Made by a program: the position numbers and the translations under genes. The notes under the pieces were generated by a model. That model saw nothing but the letters and a program-made list of their open reading frames with translations, did no database searches and was not told the DNA's origin. DNA of 64,000 nt from Cryptomeria japonica (lineage: Eukaryota; Streptophyta; Pinopsida; Cupressales; Cupressaceae), in NCBI RefSeq assembly GCF_030272615.1, contig NC_081412.1, positions 21,305,932-21,369,931 on the forward strand, given 5' to 3'. Of this stretch, positions 37,949 through 52,362 are shown one piece after another (the stretch's first letter is position 1; each line of letters starts with the position of its first letter).

Positions 37949-39071
37949 TGTAATGGTGGAAAAGGTGAATGATGGGGAGAGCAAGAGGAAAGCTTTTCTT
38001 CCCTCCGAGGAGAGATGAAAGTTTCATTGCGGATTTCCCTTCAAACACCTTATTCACATTACATTTAAAAGCGGGGGGAATTCAGTAGATCCAATCTCTT
38101 AGTGTAGATATTGAATACTAAATGAATTGATAATGGGATAGAAATGACAAGCTAACCCCTCTTTTAGAATGAAAAATGATTGAATTATGTGTTGTAAGAC
38201 TAAGTGTAAAAGTAGCAAAGAATTGATTATAACTCGAGATAGAAGCGTGAGATGAAGTTGTGCACCTGGATCTGGCTATAATATGTCGGGACGAAGTTGT
38301 CCTACGAATTTGAGGAAAAGTTGTCGAGACCGTGCTAAAAGTGTCCACGGTCCTCCGAAAAATCCACGAAACGAAAAGGGTTTCTTCGCCTCAGTAAATA
38401 GAGTCTGAATCTACAAACACAGTTGTGCATCTACAACCTACACACAGAAAAAAGAGGAAAAGGGGTTGGGATTGGGGGTTTGTCTTCAGGTCAAACCTCA
38501 ATTTTGGAATTAACCAAATGATGAAAGAAAGTACTTGCAAGTAAATGTAAATAAAAGATTGAAATGTAAGTCACCTCAAGAGAGGTTGTGGATAGAATGT
38601 AGGTAGATTTGCTTGTATTGAATTGAATGTTGAAAGGGATCTCAGCTTCAATGGTTGAATCCTTGACTTGAATGCAACACCTAGCCTTAAAGGGAGACTT
38701 GAGAATGCTCAATGCTGGAAAGGAATGCTTGAATGCTTAAATTCTCTTGAATGTTTGAATGGGTGATCTCATGTATTTGAACTTATCCATATGGGAGGGA
38801 AAATGTGACTTATATACTCGTCAATTAGAGTTAATTGATTGATTTTTCGTCACAAGCCGATACAAGAAAAAAATTTCCCAGGCGTCACGCCCCTGTCCTG
38901 CCCTTGTCTCAGGACAGGAAGCAGGTTCAAGTAGTACGAAGGGCAGAAAAAGGCAGTTTCCAGGGGTTGAGCAAGTCTCAAATCTCCGATCAGGTTTGGG
39001 GATTCGAATCACCAACGTGAAGACCCTAATGTGGTCAGAAATTGCAAGGTTCGCAATTTTATGACACTACA
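37949..39071 (-). repeat. 5' LTR of the minus-strand gag-only element
   Basis: A 1,123-bp partner of 31401-32590, with the same TGTAATGG start and GACACTACA end in plus sense. GCAAC follows as the presumed target duplication. Confidence 0.85.
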
Positions 39072-42000
39072 GCAACAACCTAAAGTTATGGAATTGTGCA
39101 GTGTAGACTAAGACACAGTTTCGAATTTTGAACAAGAAAAAACCCTAAGTCTACAATTTGCACAGTTGACCCACACTTTTTGGCTGAATATTGGAGGTAA
39201 TGATCTATAGAGCATCCTAATGTAAAACTGAAATTTTAGTTATGGAAGCACCTCCATGTCTAGGGTGCCTAGCATACTTGACTGACACTTTTGGCTCCAA
39301 ATTTCAATACAAGTTCCTTTGTATCTAATTTCCGAATATGTACATCTATGCTAATTTCCTGTTCAATATGCATTTGCTTATCTTGAATCTCTTCCATTTT
39401 TCATCATTTTACCTAGTTGTTGCATCTTCTTATCCAATCATATCAATTAAAGAAAATAATTAATCACAATGCTCATCTCTCCTCGTTCCTAGATTGCACT
39501 TCTAGATTTAAGACCCCATTCCCAAAACATTTCAGTCATTATAAGGATAAAAGGTATGAATTCTATTAATCTAAGAAATGATCCAATGTAGAACTTGCTA
39601 GTTGTTAGCAAAATTTGCTCTCAATATTCTCCTTTGAAATTTGTTTTTCCAACCTTCATTCTAAGATTATGAATGAGCTCATTGTAAGTTATTTTTTTGG
39701 TTTTGTTTTCTTCCGAACATTAACCTGCTTTGATTACGAGTAGACAATATATGAATTTCTAATTTATAAAGATCTCAGTTTTTAAAATTGTCTAGTGTCT
39801 GTTATTAGTCAAGACTTATCCAGCACATTTGGATATGCTTCTAAATAATTTATAATAATATCTTAGTACTAATGTGCATTTCCTTGTGTGATAATTGCGC
39901 CTTAAAAAATAATAAAAATTTAACAATTACCTAAAATTTGTCTTGTTTGATCAGTTGACTTCATTCGAGAAATGGCAAAAAGTTTAGAAGACACATTGAC
40001 ACAATTTTCAAACATCGGCGGTTGAAAACTAGGGAAGTATTATTTCATGCTTCTATTCGAAATCACTAGTTTCAAATGGGCATGAATGAATGTATGTTAT
40101 TAACAATGTTCACGAGGCTAAACAACTTATGGGACCTACTGATAGCCAGCAGCACAGGATTAAATCAAATAAACAGTGGTTTCCATTGGAAAGCCGCAGA
40201 TTTTTGTATTTTCCAAGACAGTTTCATCCAAAAGCTACAGTTTTGCCACTATTGTAAGGAGACAGTTTCATCACTAATAACAAGTGACAAATTCATCATG
40301 CAATAGAAATGACCAAAAAAATGCAGGAATGCTTCAAAATCATCCTCCAAACTATTTTTAGAGGCTTCAAAGATTCCTGAGATAACTATATTGTCTATTA
40401 TTTCTAAATGCCAGAGGAAAATTTGAAAAAATCGAATCGAATTGTTTGTATTCAAGTAGCGTCCATGCATTCAAAAAGCATTGTAACAGGCAAAAGAACA
40501 AAGTTGAGTGCTTAGGAGAGTTGTTTTAGAGATCTTAGGAAATGAAATAAGTCGGTTTCAGGCTGGTTGTTTACTCAACATGCATAAGATTGTAATTATC
40601 ATTAATAATATAGTGGAAAGTGGGTGTGTTTTTCTCACTAATTGCTAAAGCTCGCTCCCAAAATTCAGGTTCTTCAGGGTATATCTGTCTTCTACTTTGT
40701 TGAGTGTGTGCTCCAGATTTCCTTTAGTACTTATTAGTTTGGTTGGCACGTGCAGTTTATCCTTAAGAATATGTATGTAATGAATAGCAACAAGGCCTTG
40801 CTTCCTCCAATTTACGGATCTCTAATGCACAATTATTGTATTCTTCATGCTAGAATTAAAACCCTAAATATTACCCTGCAATGCAGGCAAAGGATTACAA
40901 TGTGTATTTAAGATACTTTGTGTTTCCCATTTTCGTTTTATTTGAAATACTAAATTGCAATTCATTGATACATCCGTTGGAGCATAAATACTCTTATAAT
41001 ATTCTCAATATTAAAATGAGTATAACAATGTAGTAATCAATTGATCAACTAATTACCAATAGCCATAAAACATAGTTTGTAGGCAATTTACTTAAATTTC
41101 CAATTAATATATATGGCTGGTACTATACAACAATCCAGTATGAGAAATTCGATGGAGGGTAAGTGCAGAATGTTAATCTAATGAAATTGTACTTTTGCGC
41201 ATCCACTGTACTTATGAACCTTACAAACAATAACAAATACATAAGGTTCTTTTTATCAATCAATAATAACTACTGTAATGGAAAGCACCGTCTCATCATT
41301 GCTGTTTAGCAGCCAATTGGCTCCATGGTGCAGAGTTCCATCTTTGCTGGTGATAGGCTGCGTTCACAAGAACTATCTAGTAATTCATAATGCCTTCAAG
41401 CTTGGTTAGTATTATACTGCCCCATACCAAGTTGCTACCGTTGTAATCTCACTTCTGCACTTAAATAAAATAAAATAAAATAAAATCTAAAAATCCTCCA
41501 CATCATTTATTTCGATCATTACATGCAACAAAATCAACCAGTTGAATTTCACTTTACCAATGCAAGGTTAATGTATAATATATATATTCAACCACTGATT
41601 GTCTCCACTTTCACAAAACTACAACTTCTAGCTTGATCTACAGTATAAGCATTCAACTATGAATTGTCTCTGCTAAGTTATAAGAAATAGCATGTAAATG
41701 TATCATATCCACACTCAAGCAAATTGTCCTTTCCCATAAATCTCGAAATAGCAACCTCTACTCATTGAATTAGTTTAGAAATCTAATGATACATAGCTTC
41801 AGACAGGATGATGCAACTCATGGAGGAGATTCACCTCATAGCTGATGAAATAAATGACGTACTTGCAACTCTTTTTCAAGATGTCTTTTAAGAAAAGGTA
41901 GTTGACTCGCAACACAAGTACACTTTATCCATAATTATCACAAAAATTGACCCCCCAACTTGTGGCTCTTTCTTTGCTTACAAGTTGATTTGTTAGCACT

Positions 42001-42336
42001 TTTCTACTTTTTACTAAAGCTTTTGTGCAATCTCCAACTATACATGAAAATTAAAAATTATGTCAAAAATGTTTTGAACTTTAAATATCATTAGATATTA
42101 CTACACCTTGAAAGAAAAAATGTTAGCTTGTAAACCATCGTCCAGAAAGTCAACTCCAAATCAATAAACGTTTGATTCATCTGCCACAGCTTTGAAATCA
42201 GCATTTGTATTTTCTCAGATATCCATGCAGAGGCCTTCAGAGATATGATACACATGGTACAGAGTAGCACACATTGACCACATACAAGGATTGCTACGAT
42301 GAGATGTTGTCAAGATCACATCTAGAACCTCATATT
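39072..42336. other. Region downstream of TAF4 without a gene
   Basis: About 3.3 kb of AT-rich sequence. The first few hundred bases may be the displaced end of the plus-strand LTR seen before 31401. The part next to 42336 should include the TAF4 3' UTR. No convincing ORF, tRNA or repeat array is seen. Confidence 0.5.
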
Positions 42337-45075
42337 TCACTGCAGTGTGTTCTCATTATTCTGAATTTCAGTCCCTTTCTCCTTACTGCAATCTACACCT
42401 CTCTCATACAAACGATAAAGTAATGTTGATTTAGTCATTTGTGGCTCCCGCTCTAGCAAAGCAATTACATCTTTGATACATATTGAGCGCACAGGCTTGG
42501 TCTGAGACAATGGCCCTGAAGTTCTCCCCAGATTTCGAACTATTCCTGCACAAGACATATCTTACCCAACATTATTTTCTGAGGCATATTTATATCAAAA
42601 CATTGATCGAATATGAATGCTACGTGAATTAAAGATACAAATCTGAAAGTAGAATGACCTACCAGGTGAGGGCGCATCTTGATGATCAGATACATTTGTG
42701 GACTTTAATCCACCAACCACACTTTTCCTATTTGCATCTCTGTTAGTTCGGGTGTTAGATGCTCCATCTGATGTACCTTCACGCTTCTGTCGAGCTTGCT
42801 CAGCCATCAATTGCCACTTTGATAACATGTCATCTCCTCCAACAGCAGCTCGTGCAGCAACATTTGCTGCATTTGCCCTCATTTTGTCATCTTCCTCTTT
42901 CTGTGCCTGAGATGACCATCCAAGAGAAGTATAATTCTCTCCTTCGAAAGACAACGCAAAAATCAAACTGATTATTTCAGGATATCATAAATCATCAACA
43001 ATGATTCTTACCTTCTGTGCTTTTGTACGGGTTTCATCCTTTTCCCCCTCGGGGCCCACATTCTCTATCTGAAGAATATAACAGTATCAAAATCAGTTCA
43101 ATGAAAATATATATCAAATTTGCTAGCATTATGACTTGGCTTCCAGGGAAATTTTCAGAATGTAACATTTTAAAGTGTAGTTAGCAAGTTTTTCAATTAC
43201 AAACCAAAAAGTATGTATGTGTTTTTATGTTTATGCAGGGAAACAATAAATTATATTAATTTATTGGCTGGAGATCTGGTAGTACTAAAGAGCAAAAGAA
43301 ACAAAAAAATATGCAATTCTCTGCAAGTTTTATAGCATGTGAAGATGGACTAATGTTTCAGGAAAATAAATGCTAATGTTCACAACTGGAAGACTAACCA
43401 TCTTGTACTAGATAGACAATAAAGTTTCCATAATTAAAATGGATAGATTAAATTGTGCAATAGTTTCCCATTGTCCATAAGATAATATGATCTTTACAAA
43501 GGGATGAGCATGTTCAGCATCAATCCCAAAATTCAAGGAACCTGCAACATAGATGAAAAACTCTGCAAAAAAATCATTTGACTTCCAAGTTATCGCGAAA
43601 CAATTATGACCACGATCTGAGAAACACTCTTGGGTGAGCTTTTTGAAAAAAACGGCGATTTATTAGAAAAATCGCAAAAAATTGGGAGCAAAACTCAAAT
43701 AACTCTGCATTAATGATTTGTTGTGTATTCAATTACTGAATACTCTGCAAAAAATATCATGCAATTAAATTACATAACCTTGCACCTTGCCATTGGCAAA
43801 TCAATTAGTGTACCTATCCACAAGTTAGAAATAGGTGCATTTAAGGGATGTGGCATCTTTGTGAAAAGAATGTGAATCCTTTGGGTGCATGTGTGAGGAA
43901 AACTTCAGTATGGTATTTTTGCCTGATATGGTAGTTTCATGTGGAAGTCTCATGCTTCTTGAACCATATTCTTGAAGGCATGGTGTGAAGGCTGACAAAG
44001 TTCATCAATGTGTATGAGATGAGCGAAAAAATTGGAAGGCTTTGTACGCACATGCCAATGCCAGCTATTGAACAAAGTATTTATTTTGTGGAAGACGTGA
44101 AGTAGAGAACTTCAATTCTACAAAAAGTAGATTCAGGGAATGGAAATCCTCTATAATATGTATTGAACTCAAATTTATTTAGAAGTTGCACTTGTCTTTT
44201 GGTATATGATATCCATTTAACTCATACTTGGATTTATATATGATGGAAATCAGTAATATGTTCTAAAAATTCAGTGTATGTATTTTTTAAGAATATTTTA
44301 AGAATTATATATTTTCAAATGTTCAATAAATTAGCCGAGTTATTGCCAATTTTTTCCCGATTTTTTGCTGAGTCCCAAGTTTTTAAATATTTTGGGCTAA
44401 AAGAGTTATTGCCAAGTAAGAGTTTTTCATCTATGACCTAAACCATGATCCACACAACTATTCCATCATTCATCTACATGTTGCAATAATAGTTCTCATA
44501 TTTTTGGTGGTAAATTGACCCAAAACATAAATATCAGGGAAAAATCACGGCATGAGATATCCTGTAAAAAGTAGAAAAACCAAGCCTTTAGAAGCTTTCT
44601 TTCATTTTAGTTGATTCCTAATTACAGGGGGACCTTCAGCTGAGATTACATCAGAGAGATACCACTTTACCAAGGATGATCCAAGCACACCAATATTGGA
44701 ACTGCAGCTCAAAGTAGAAAAAAGATACCACTTTACCAAGGATATCATGTAAAAAGTAGAAAAAACAAACCTTTAGAAGCTTTCTTTCATTTTAGTTGAT
44801 TCCTAATTACAGGGGGGCCTTCAGCTGAGATTACAAAGAGAGAGAAACCACTTTACCGAGGATGATCCAAGCACACCAATGTTGGAACTGCAGCTCAAAG
44901 TAGAAAAGAGATACCACTTTACCAAGGATATCATGTAAAAAGTAGAAAAAACAAGCCTTTAGAAGCTTTCTTCCTAATTACAGGGGGGCCTTCAGCTGAG
45001 ATTACATGAGAGAGATACCACTTTACCAAGGATGATCCAAGGACACCAATGTTGGGCCATTTTTTAGGGAGGGTG

Positions 45076-45130
<55 letters not shown>

Positions 45131-48100
45131 TTCTACAAGTTAATGGACTGCGGTATAACAGCAGCAGTATGGCATGACACTGCTAAAATGATGCCGGATG
45201 ATGTTTACAGTAGCCTGATTACCAACCACATTCCAAAGAGAAATTGTTTTTCTACAATTCTCGCACAATACCACACTGTAACAGACCATGGCTGGTGCAC
45301 CTTTAATCTCTTTTGCAATTGACAATAACTGGCTCTAGTACCCATACTGAAAAAATTGGAGTAACTTTTTCGTAAAATGGAATCAGAAATCCAAATTATT
45401 GCTGTTAGTGTTAACTGTTAACTGTTATAAAACTGCTATTAATCTGAATCATGATGTATTTATTGCTGTTAAAATGCTGTTGCTGCTGTCAATATTGTCA
45501 TGATTAATTTATTGCTGTTATACTACTATCATGACATTTCTATTGCTGCTGTTATACTTCCGTTATAATGCTCTCATGATATATTTAGGAGTCTTTTTTA
45601 TAATGTTACAAACGATTTTCTTTTTTAAATATTATAAAAATTTGCCTTGCGTGTCCCTGGCTATCTTAGTACTAGCCAAAGTCCCCATGACATTTCCTAT
45701 TTCTGCAACACACTCTGCTGTTATAATGCTGTCATGATATATTTAGGAGTCTTTTTTATAATGTTATGAACAATTTTCTTTTTTAAATATCAAAAAAAAT
45801 TCTGTTTTGCTGTCATCAGCTGTCCCACCATACAGGAAACACCATTGGGAGGGTGATGGGAGTTTGAGGACTGGAGATGCATCTGTGTGGAACACAGTTT
45901 TGATCTGCTTGATTTCTGTTAGGTGGACACTGTGCAGGCTCCATCATTCAGTTCATACAATCTGTTTCCAGCTTAGAGCTCCAGGTAATACACATTTTTG
46001 GTTTCTCAATCAAACATCTGTCCACAAGTAAAATATCCAGCTCATGATGAAGAGAAGAGTTACATTTTCTATCCCTCATTCTTTATGATTGTCTAATAGC
46101 GCTTCTCCATTTTTTTCTTACATTTTCATTTACATGTCATTATCTAGAGCAGTATTGGTTAGTATATAAGTTTGTCACATCCCCATCAAAAAGGAACGTT
46201 TCACATGGACATTGTGTAGTCAATGAAACAAATTTTAAATAAAAAAGTATATTAAAATGTCCCCTAAAATAAGAGAAACATGTGAGACATGCTAAGCTAC
46301 AAAAGACAGGTAGGGAAACGTGTGAGACATGCTAAGCTACAAAAGACAGGTAGGGAAACGTGTGAGACATGCTAAGCTAGACTAAAGTCATTGACAGGGG
46401 CAAAGCAGACAAAAGAAAGGTAGGGAAATGTGTGAGACATGCTAAGCTAGACTAAAGCCAAATAGAAAAAATAGCTTCGGTTGAAGAATTCACCCATACT
46501 CCCAACATGCAGCAGCTACTGCAAAATTTCTTCAATGTTAAGCGAGAAGATCTAGGGACTCAATACAAAGCAAGAGGTAGTGGGGTGACCATTTTATTCC
46601 ATCTCTCTTCAATTATTTGATGTAACTGTTTGAAAAAAGCTTCTTCAAAATCTTGTTCATTCTCATTTACAATAGTTTTCATCTTCTCAACAGGAACAAA
46701 GCAGACAAAAGACAGGTAGGGAAATGTGTGAGACATGCTAAGCCAGAAAAAATTGATAAAATGAGTACGATTACCTTTTATTGAGACAGAACCTCCTTTT
46801 ATAACTTTTTGAAAGAATATATTGTAATTTAATATTCTTTTATTTTATTTCTTCCCTCAAAGTTCTCAAACATTGAAGTGTCTTTCAAATAATCATTTTA
46901 TTGCAATATTTAACCTTTTTAAATAATTAAATATAAGTTGTCTTTCTAAATTATAACTGAAGTTACTTTTTGGCAACTTAAATTTCATTATTTAATTATT
47001 TCCCTTTTTCCACCCCTATAGCCCTTGGGAAATGTTTTGGAAATAGGCCAGCGGTCTTCATTAATTTTAACTAGGAAAGGGGACATGACAGATTCAAGCA
47101 GCATAACAATACTTACAAATTAACCATACAAACTACAATTTCAAGCACCAAACAAATGGACAAGAGTTCAAATTGGAAAACAATAGATCGTTTAGAAAAC
47201 CAATAGCAATATTATACGAGGTACAGCACCCAAACCAAGATGCCAAATTCAAGCAATATTCCTTACAACGTATCATTTTGTCAAAGATGACACCCAAATC
47301 TGGGCACGCCAATTTGTCTTCATTCAACCTACTCAAAGATGCTCCATGCCAAGTGTGCATACTATGATAATGTTGGTCAAGGTAACCTCCCCTAACACTC
47401 ATAGAATTTGTATTATGTAACTCCCTTCATGATGACCTTACTCACACCACAAGATGCAAACACATGGATGCCACCTCAAAGTAGAACACCTACCTTCTCA
47501 AGTGAGGGCAAAACTCCCTAAAAGACAAAGTCTAGTAAGGCTCTCAATGGGATGCCAACTCTCATAAGAAGGCAAAATCACTAGAAGGTGAAATAGTGAA
47601 TGAATACAAAATACATCAAAATGAACACTAGGACTGCAAGGTTGAAACGCACTTTCCCAAGATTGTCCAATAATGAAAGATCTCTTGCTATCTCCACCCA
47701 CTCTTACTTTGTATGGTTATCCATAATGGGTTGAATATTCTAATATCAATTTTCTCGACTATGACTCCAACTCATGCTTTGACTCCCTCTCTTACTATAG
47801 GAAGGACTTCAACTTCGATTTTTACTAGAGCCTCTTTAGCCACCTCTCATAGTCTTCTTCTTCATTCTCTTTTCTCTATCAATCTTAAAGATTACCTACT
47901 GTCTTGGTTTTTGACCACATTGTGGTCTCATCCCTCCTTTATCGGTATCTAAGGGCATGAATATCTTTTCTCGGAACCAATTTCTTTTAAGACAAAAGCA
48001 TCAGTAATTTTCTCCTCTATCTAATAGAACTAATACTTGAAGAGTAGATAGAGCATTAACATTTAACTTTATCTCACACATCTAAATATTATATAAGTAA

Positions 48101-50449
48101 CCAAAGATATTCAAAAAATGATCAAACGCCTTTCCCTGACTATGTAAACTTATTTAAAAAGCTTGGTGGTTACGAAGCAAAACACGATGTTGACATTGTC
48201 TACCAACTTCAATAACTACTTGATAGCTGACAACAATTAATACATAATTGGACGCAACTATATTAATAAAACATAATAAAGCCATCGTACGCTGACTTAC
48301 CAGCAAAAACATTTTGCAAGGTGAAAAACACAATTTGCTCTTCTACCAAAGTATATTTCAGATTTCTCAAACAGACAACTACAGATCTCTACCAAACCTA
48401 TACTGCTTCAGCTTTCTTCTTCTAAGAGAAAATCTTTTAATTACTCTCAATAATCACTCACATTTGGATTCCACGTAAAATAGTAGTTTTATTGCGTAAA
48501 TCCCTAGTTGCTAATTCAGCCTCTCTCGGTAACCATCCCTTACTAAATATGAGATGCAGTGATGGGAAAATCTATGATTGGTGTTGGATCACCTCATTCA
48601 TCTGCCCGTCGAACCTTCAACACATACAAGAACCATTATTTATAACGTCTCATTCGATCATGTCAAAGATCTTGCTATGACAAATATAAACAAACATTCC
48701 AGGACAGGTCCCACTGTTACTGTTCACAAATTAAAATCTAGCCTACTGCAAATCAATAAGTTTAGTAATCTATACAAATGTTTTACAACTGAGACAGATA
48801 TACATATAAGTGTAAGATTGTTAATTATATGGGACAAATTCATTAGAATAAAAAGACATTTCATTCAAAAAAGAATGAGATAAATCAAGGGCTAGGAATG
48901 TATCTCTCTAATATCAATTACTCAAGTTTCTTGCATTGAAGTTGTATTCTGTAAGATATATATAAAACCATGTAAGACATGAAAAAAAATCAAGGACAAC
49001 ATGAAACACCCAACATAAGAATTAATTTTTTTTTAAGATTTCTGAGTTTTACTGTGCTTGCCTCATTTAGTTTCCGAAGTTTTTCTGCCTCTTCTGCCTG
49101 TTTCTTCTCCAAATCATCCTTAGCTTTTTTATTCATTGCTAGAATTTGGCGTCGTACATCAGATGTTATAGTAACTTTATGGCTGACCTTCTCAAGATCA
49201 ACTCTCTGCAAATGTCCAAACGTGATTAGGAAATATTGGGGTTTCTTACAGATATCTGACCTAGAAACTTGTGCAAAGTAATTACCTGTTTAGACAGTCT
49301 GATCAGGTGACCTATCATTGTTCGTAAACGTTCCTCAACACACTGCAAAGTGAATATGTGATAATCAACTTTAAAGAACATGAAAGAAGAAGCTATAACT
49401 GCATATAAAGTCAAGAATAATATCATTTACCAGTGACAAGCAACGCTCACTGTCACTGCTAATATATTTGATACCATACTTTGCCACTGCCAAAGACAAA
49501 AAGAATTTATTTAGAAAATAATCATATACATCTTGTTTTAATCCATTAAAGAATTATATCAATATGAAACAAGACAAAATTAGTCCAATCAGATCTAGCA
49601 AACATTTTCAAATTTAACTGTACTTGAATTGCCACAAGAATGCATGTATCCAACAAATATTATGTTTTCTAACTTGACAAAAGAGGGTTTGAGAAATAAT
49701 ACCGATTCCAGCTAATTTTGCACGGAGTGATCCTTTTTGTAAAAAAGTTCTCTCCTCCTCTTCTTGCACAACCTTTCGCATTGCTTCTGTTGCACGGCTT
49801 TCTTCTTTAGGTCCAGCAAACAACTGCTCTTCCTCTTCCTGAACAGGCAGAATGCAAGTTAATGTCAAGATACATATGGTTTTATATGTATAGTTTATTT
49901 ACATAACCCATACAAATTTGCTATATATTGTAAGAATAACTAGGAGCAGCAACAATACCCTTAAGTTCACTCCACTGACAGCAGTAACATCATTAAGTTG
50001 GTCAATGCTTTGATCTAGATAACCTGCAGAAACTTTTTGTTTTTTACTGCATTGCACGGCAGACCAAATCATCATATACAACAAGAACTGAAGATGGAAA
50101 CTTCTTCAAAGACTGAACACACGAATATTCCTTGTTCATGAAAATGGACATGATAAATGCATATTGTGTTAATCTAATAATAATTATCAATGAATCTCAA
50201 CAAGTCTTTGATACATGGTGGCCAATAACAAAACAAGTGACTATATATTTACCTTGCAAGTTGTATGGAAGTGCCAGTAACCTCAAAAGGCTTTTTCTGT
50301 CCAATCAACATTTTCTTGGGTGGTGTCTTGATCTGAGAACCAATCATTGAGGAAGGTGGTGTTGAAGGCACCTGAGGTCGCATTTGAACAGGTCCGCTAA
50401 ATCCAGACAATGTGTGATGTAATGTTGCAGCTGGAGTTGCTAATGGTGG
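42337..50449 (-). CDS. TAF4: TFIID subunit TAF4, C-terminal nine exons
   Basis: TAF4 is a core TFIID subunit that pairs with TAF12 in the nucleus through a histone-fold-like C-terminal domain. Exons (minus): 50449-50253, 50046-49959, 49838-49703, 49486-49431, 49342-49286, 49205-49062, 43068-43012, 42906-42663, 42545-42337; 1,188 nt, ~395 codons. Every junction keeps phase. Order seen: Pro-rich [108 protein letters not shown], the [16 protein letters not shown] helix, [33 protein letters not shown] and a short conserved tail before TAA. These match plant TAF4 as I know it. The N-terminal RST domain and earlier exons are not visible. No stops or frameshifts occur, so this is the one intact gene; whether the 5' part exists beyond the window is unknown. 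Confidence 0.93.
44557..45055. repeat. 186-bp tandem repeat, about 2.7 copies, in the TAF4 intron
   Basis: Copies start at about 44557, 44742 and 44928, each with CCTTTAGAAGCTTTCTT, a G-run before CCTTCAGCTGAGATTACA, and GATACCACTTTACCAAGG. The third copy lacks part of the unit. Confidence 0.85.
45079..45129. repeat. (AT)n-(AG)n compound microsatellite
   Basis: About 27 bp of AT repeat followed directly by about 23 bp of AG repeat. Confidence 0.95.
45480..45800. repeat. Diverged internal duplication with GCTGTTATA words
   Basis: A block with CTCATGATATATTTAGGAGTC, TTTTTTATAATGTTA and TTTTCTTTTTTAAATAT at 45571-45631 recurs at 45731-45790. Around it, TTGCTGTTA and ATCATGACAT words repeat. 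No gene. Confidence 0.6.
46270..46745. repeat. 40-bp tandem and dispersed repeat
   Basis: A unit containing GTGAGACATGCTAAGCTA is repeated at about 46273, 46313 and 46353 (40-bp spacing), again near 46424, and once more near 46719. AAAAGACAGGTAGGGAAA links the copies. Confidence 0.85.
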
Positions 50450-51526
50450 CTGCCCAACACACAATGGTGTTTTTAGATAAATTAACATAATTGCTAAGTA
50501 TTGACAAACAATACGTAGACTAAACAATGAACTAGCAACTGAAACAAAATAGTATAGCTTACATTGACCTTCCACTCATGTAAGTTCCTCAGATTTTCCC
50601 TCTATTCTTGCTACTAGTAGCAAACTATATTAATTTAGAAAGAACTTAAGAATGTAAATCCTAAGGATGCTTGTTTAACCCTTCAGGGTCTGCTCACAAA
50701 ATTTTCCCTAAATTTTGTTGTGGCTGAGACTTTACTCCAAAGAGGTCCTGAAAGTACATACAAATATAAGGTAGCATGTGGGTGTGGAGCCTGGATTGCA
50801 CAAAAAGCTGCATTATTATCTTCTTCTTTAATTGTACTTGTTTATAAACTCTCTCTTTCTCTCTATCAAACGTTGGCAAGTAATGCAAATACAACTAGCT
50901 CTAACCATAAGCCGGCTGCTAGAGTACCTACAAACTCAATATAATCTACAAAATAATAAAATTTAAAACAGGTATCATCCATGAAAGTTGCACTTGTAAA
51001 AATTCAATTTACCTATTTATTATAAAAAAACTAAAAATAAAATACAAAGTCATTTCTAGACATTCTATATCTATGAACTCTACCATCAGAACCATATGCT
51101 TTTGTTTTGAGGAGTTCAAGAATCTAAATGCAAATAAAGAATTTTGTGATAATTTGCTTGATCTCTAGTCACTACCTGGCAAGAATTTAAGACTAACGCT
51201 TGATAGATGAATTACTGCATAAAGAATATGTATGTGCCACAAGGGTTGCACTGAACTTGATTTGATATGAAAGCAAAACACTAGCGATATGGTAATTTAA
51301 AGTTTCAGGCACAAGACTACAGTAAATTTTGGTGGGCAATTTGGAGAGGTTCATTAAGGAGCATTATCTTTGAAGCATATCTAGCAATCAAACAGAATAT
51401 TTTGACCATATAAAGCTGTCTTCTGCCTTCCATAATGTAGGAAGTTATATCAACAGAATTTTTTGGGGCCTTTCAATCACCTTGAGAGAGAGAAAGAGTG
51501 AAGTGACTCTATATATGAGTATATAC

Positions 51527-51530
<4 letters not shown>

Positions 51531-51571
<41 letters not shown>
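51531..51571. repeat. (TC)n microsatellite
   Basis: About 41 bp of uninterrupted TC repeat. Confidence 0.95.
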
Positions 51572-51572
<1 letters not shown>

Positions 51573-51904
51573 GATAACCACATTACGCCTTTATAGAAAA
51601 ACAATAGCATCGAGGTAAATTATTTTTGGACAATATATATGTACTCCTATGGACATTTTGCTACAACTTGTGGACTTTTATGGACCCCAGACTACAATGG
51701 ATCTTGGCTTTGACATACTAATAAGATGAAGAAATCAGTTTTTATAGAAAAAAATCACCATATAAGTACCAACCAAGCTGTTTTCCAATAATCTTAGTAC
51801 TCACTTCGATCAACAAATTTAATGGTCATTTTTTAACAACATTGTGAATTTTATGTATGAGCTTCTGTATGGATGTGTTTAATACAGGAGCCAATATAAA
51901 ATGG

Positions 51905-51975
51905 TTAGGACTAGAACCCAGAACCTCTCAAGTGGTAGTTTGGGTGCACTCTAAAACTGAGTTAGCGGCCCTGAG
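51905..51975 (-). repeat. tRNA-headed SINE-like unit 1
   Basis: On the minus strand GCTAACTCAGTTTTAGAGTG resembles a pol III A box and GGGTTCTAGTCCTAACC a B box (consensus GGTTCGAnTCC), about 30 bp apart. The head matches units 2 and 3. The body and 3' end were not delimited. Confidence 0.55.
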
Positions 51976-52097
51976 TTGTTTTGAGATTTGGAGTTAAACC
52001 TTACACAAGGTTAATGTTTTACGTTTGTAAACATCAAACGACAGTGTATGAGTGTGTGTCCAGTTAGTTATCTCTAATACCTACTGAAAATGGCTGG

Positions 52098-52165
52098 GTG
52101 GGACTCAAAACCAACATCTCTCAAATACTGATCTAGTTGTCCTCTACAAATTGAGCTATCAGTAC
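52098..52165 (-). repeat. tRNA-headed SINE-like unit 2
   Basis: Minus strand: GATAGCTCAATTTGTAGAGG (A-box-like) then GAGAGATGTTGGTTTTGAGT and CCC (B-box-like). GAGAG before the B box is shared with unit 1. Confidence 0.55.
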
Positions 52166-52362
52166 TTTGCTGGTTCAAATTTTCTGTAAAAATTATTAGA
52201 ACACAATATTTCATATTCTATTAAATGATAGAATACTAATTACAAAAAGGTTCATCTCCTTATATAGAAAATGGAGGATGAAACCATGCAAAAAGATAAA
52301 CATAACATGACTCGCCCAATACTTAAAATAACGATCTAAAAAATAGAAAAAAATACATGCCA

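Larger units (their letters stand above)
31401..39071 (-). mobile_element. LTR retrotransposon with gag-protease but no RT or integrase
   Basis: Two direct repeats of ~1.15 kb (31401-32590 and 37949-39071), both starting TGTAATGGTGG and ending GACACTACA in plus sense, enclose 5,358 bp. The flanking 5-mers TCAAC (31396-31400) and GCAAC (39072-39076) match at four of five bases. The genes run on the minus strand, so the 5' LTR is on the right. A purine tract (AAGTGAGGGCTAAA) lies next to the left LTR. The interior encodes gag, a zinc knuckle, a protease-like region and a Pro-rich region, then about 750 bp noncoding before the LTR. No RT, RNase H or integrase motif is visible on either strand. 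It is a non-autonomous element of the TR-GAG type. Confidence 0.85.
43069..49061 (-). other. 5,993-bp TAF4 intron with GC-AG ends
   Basis: The upstream exon ends AATGAG and the intron starts GCAAGC; the acceptor is TTCTTCAG before ATAGAGAATG. With the other exons at phase 0 this joins KLRKLNE directly to [10 protein letters not shown], so the GC donor is needed. The intron holds tandem repeats and microsatellites (listed separately). 43080-44550 and 47030-48980 show no gene or recognisable element. Confidence 0.8.
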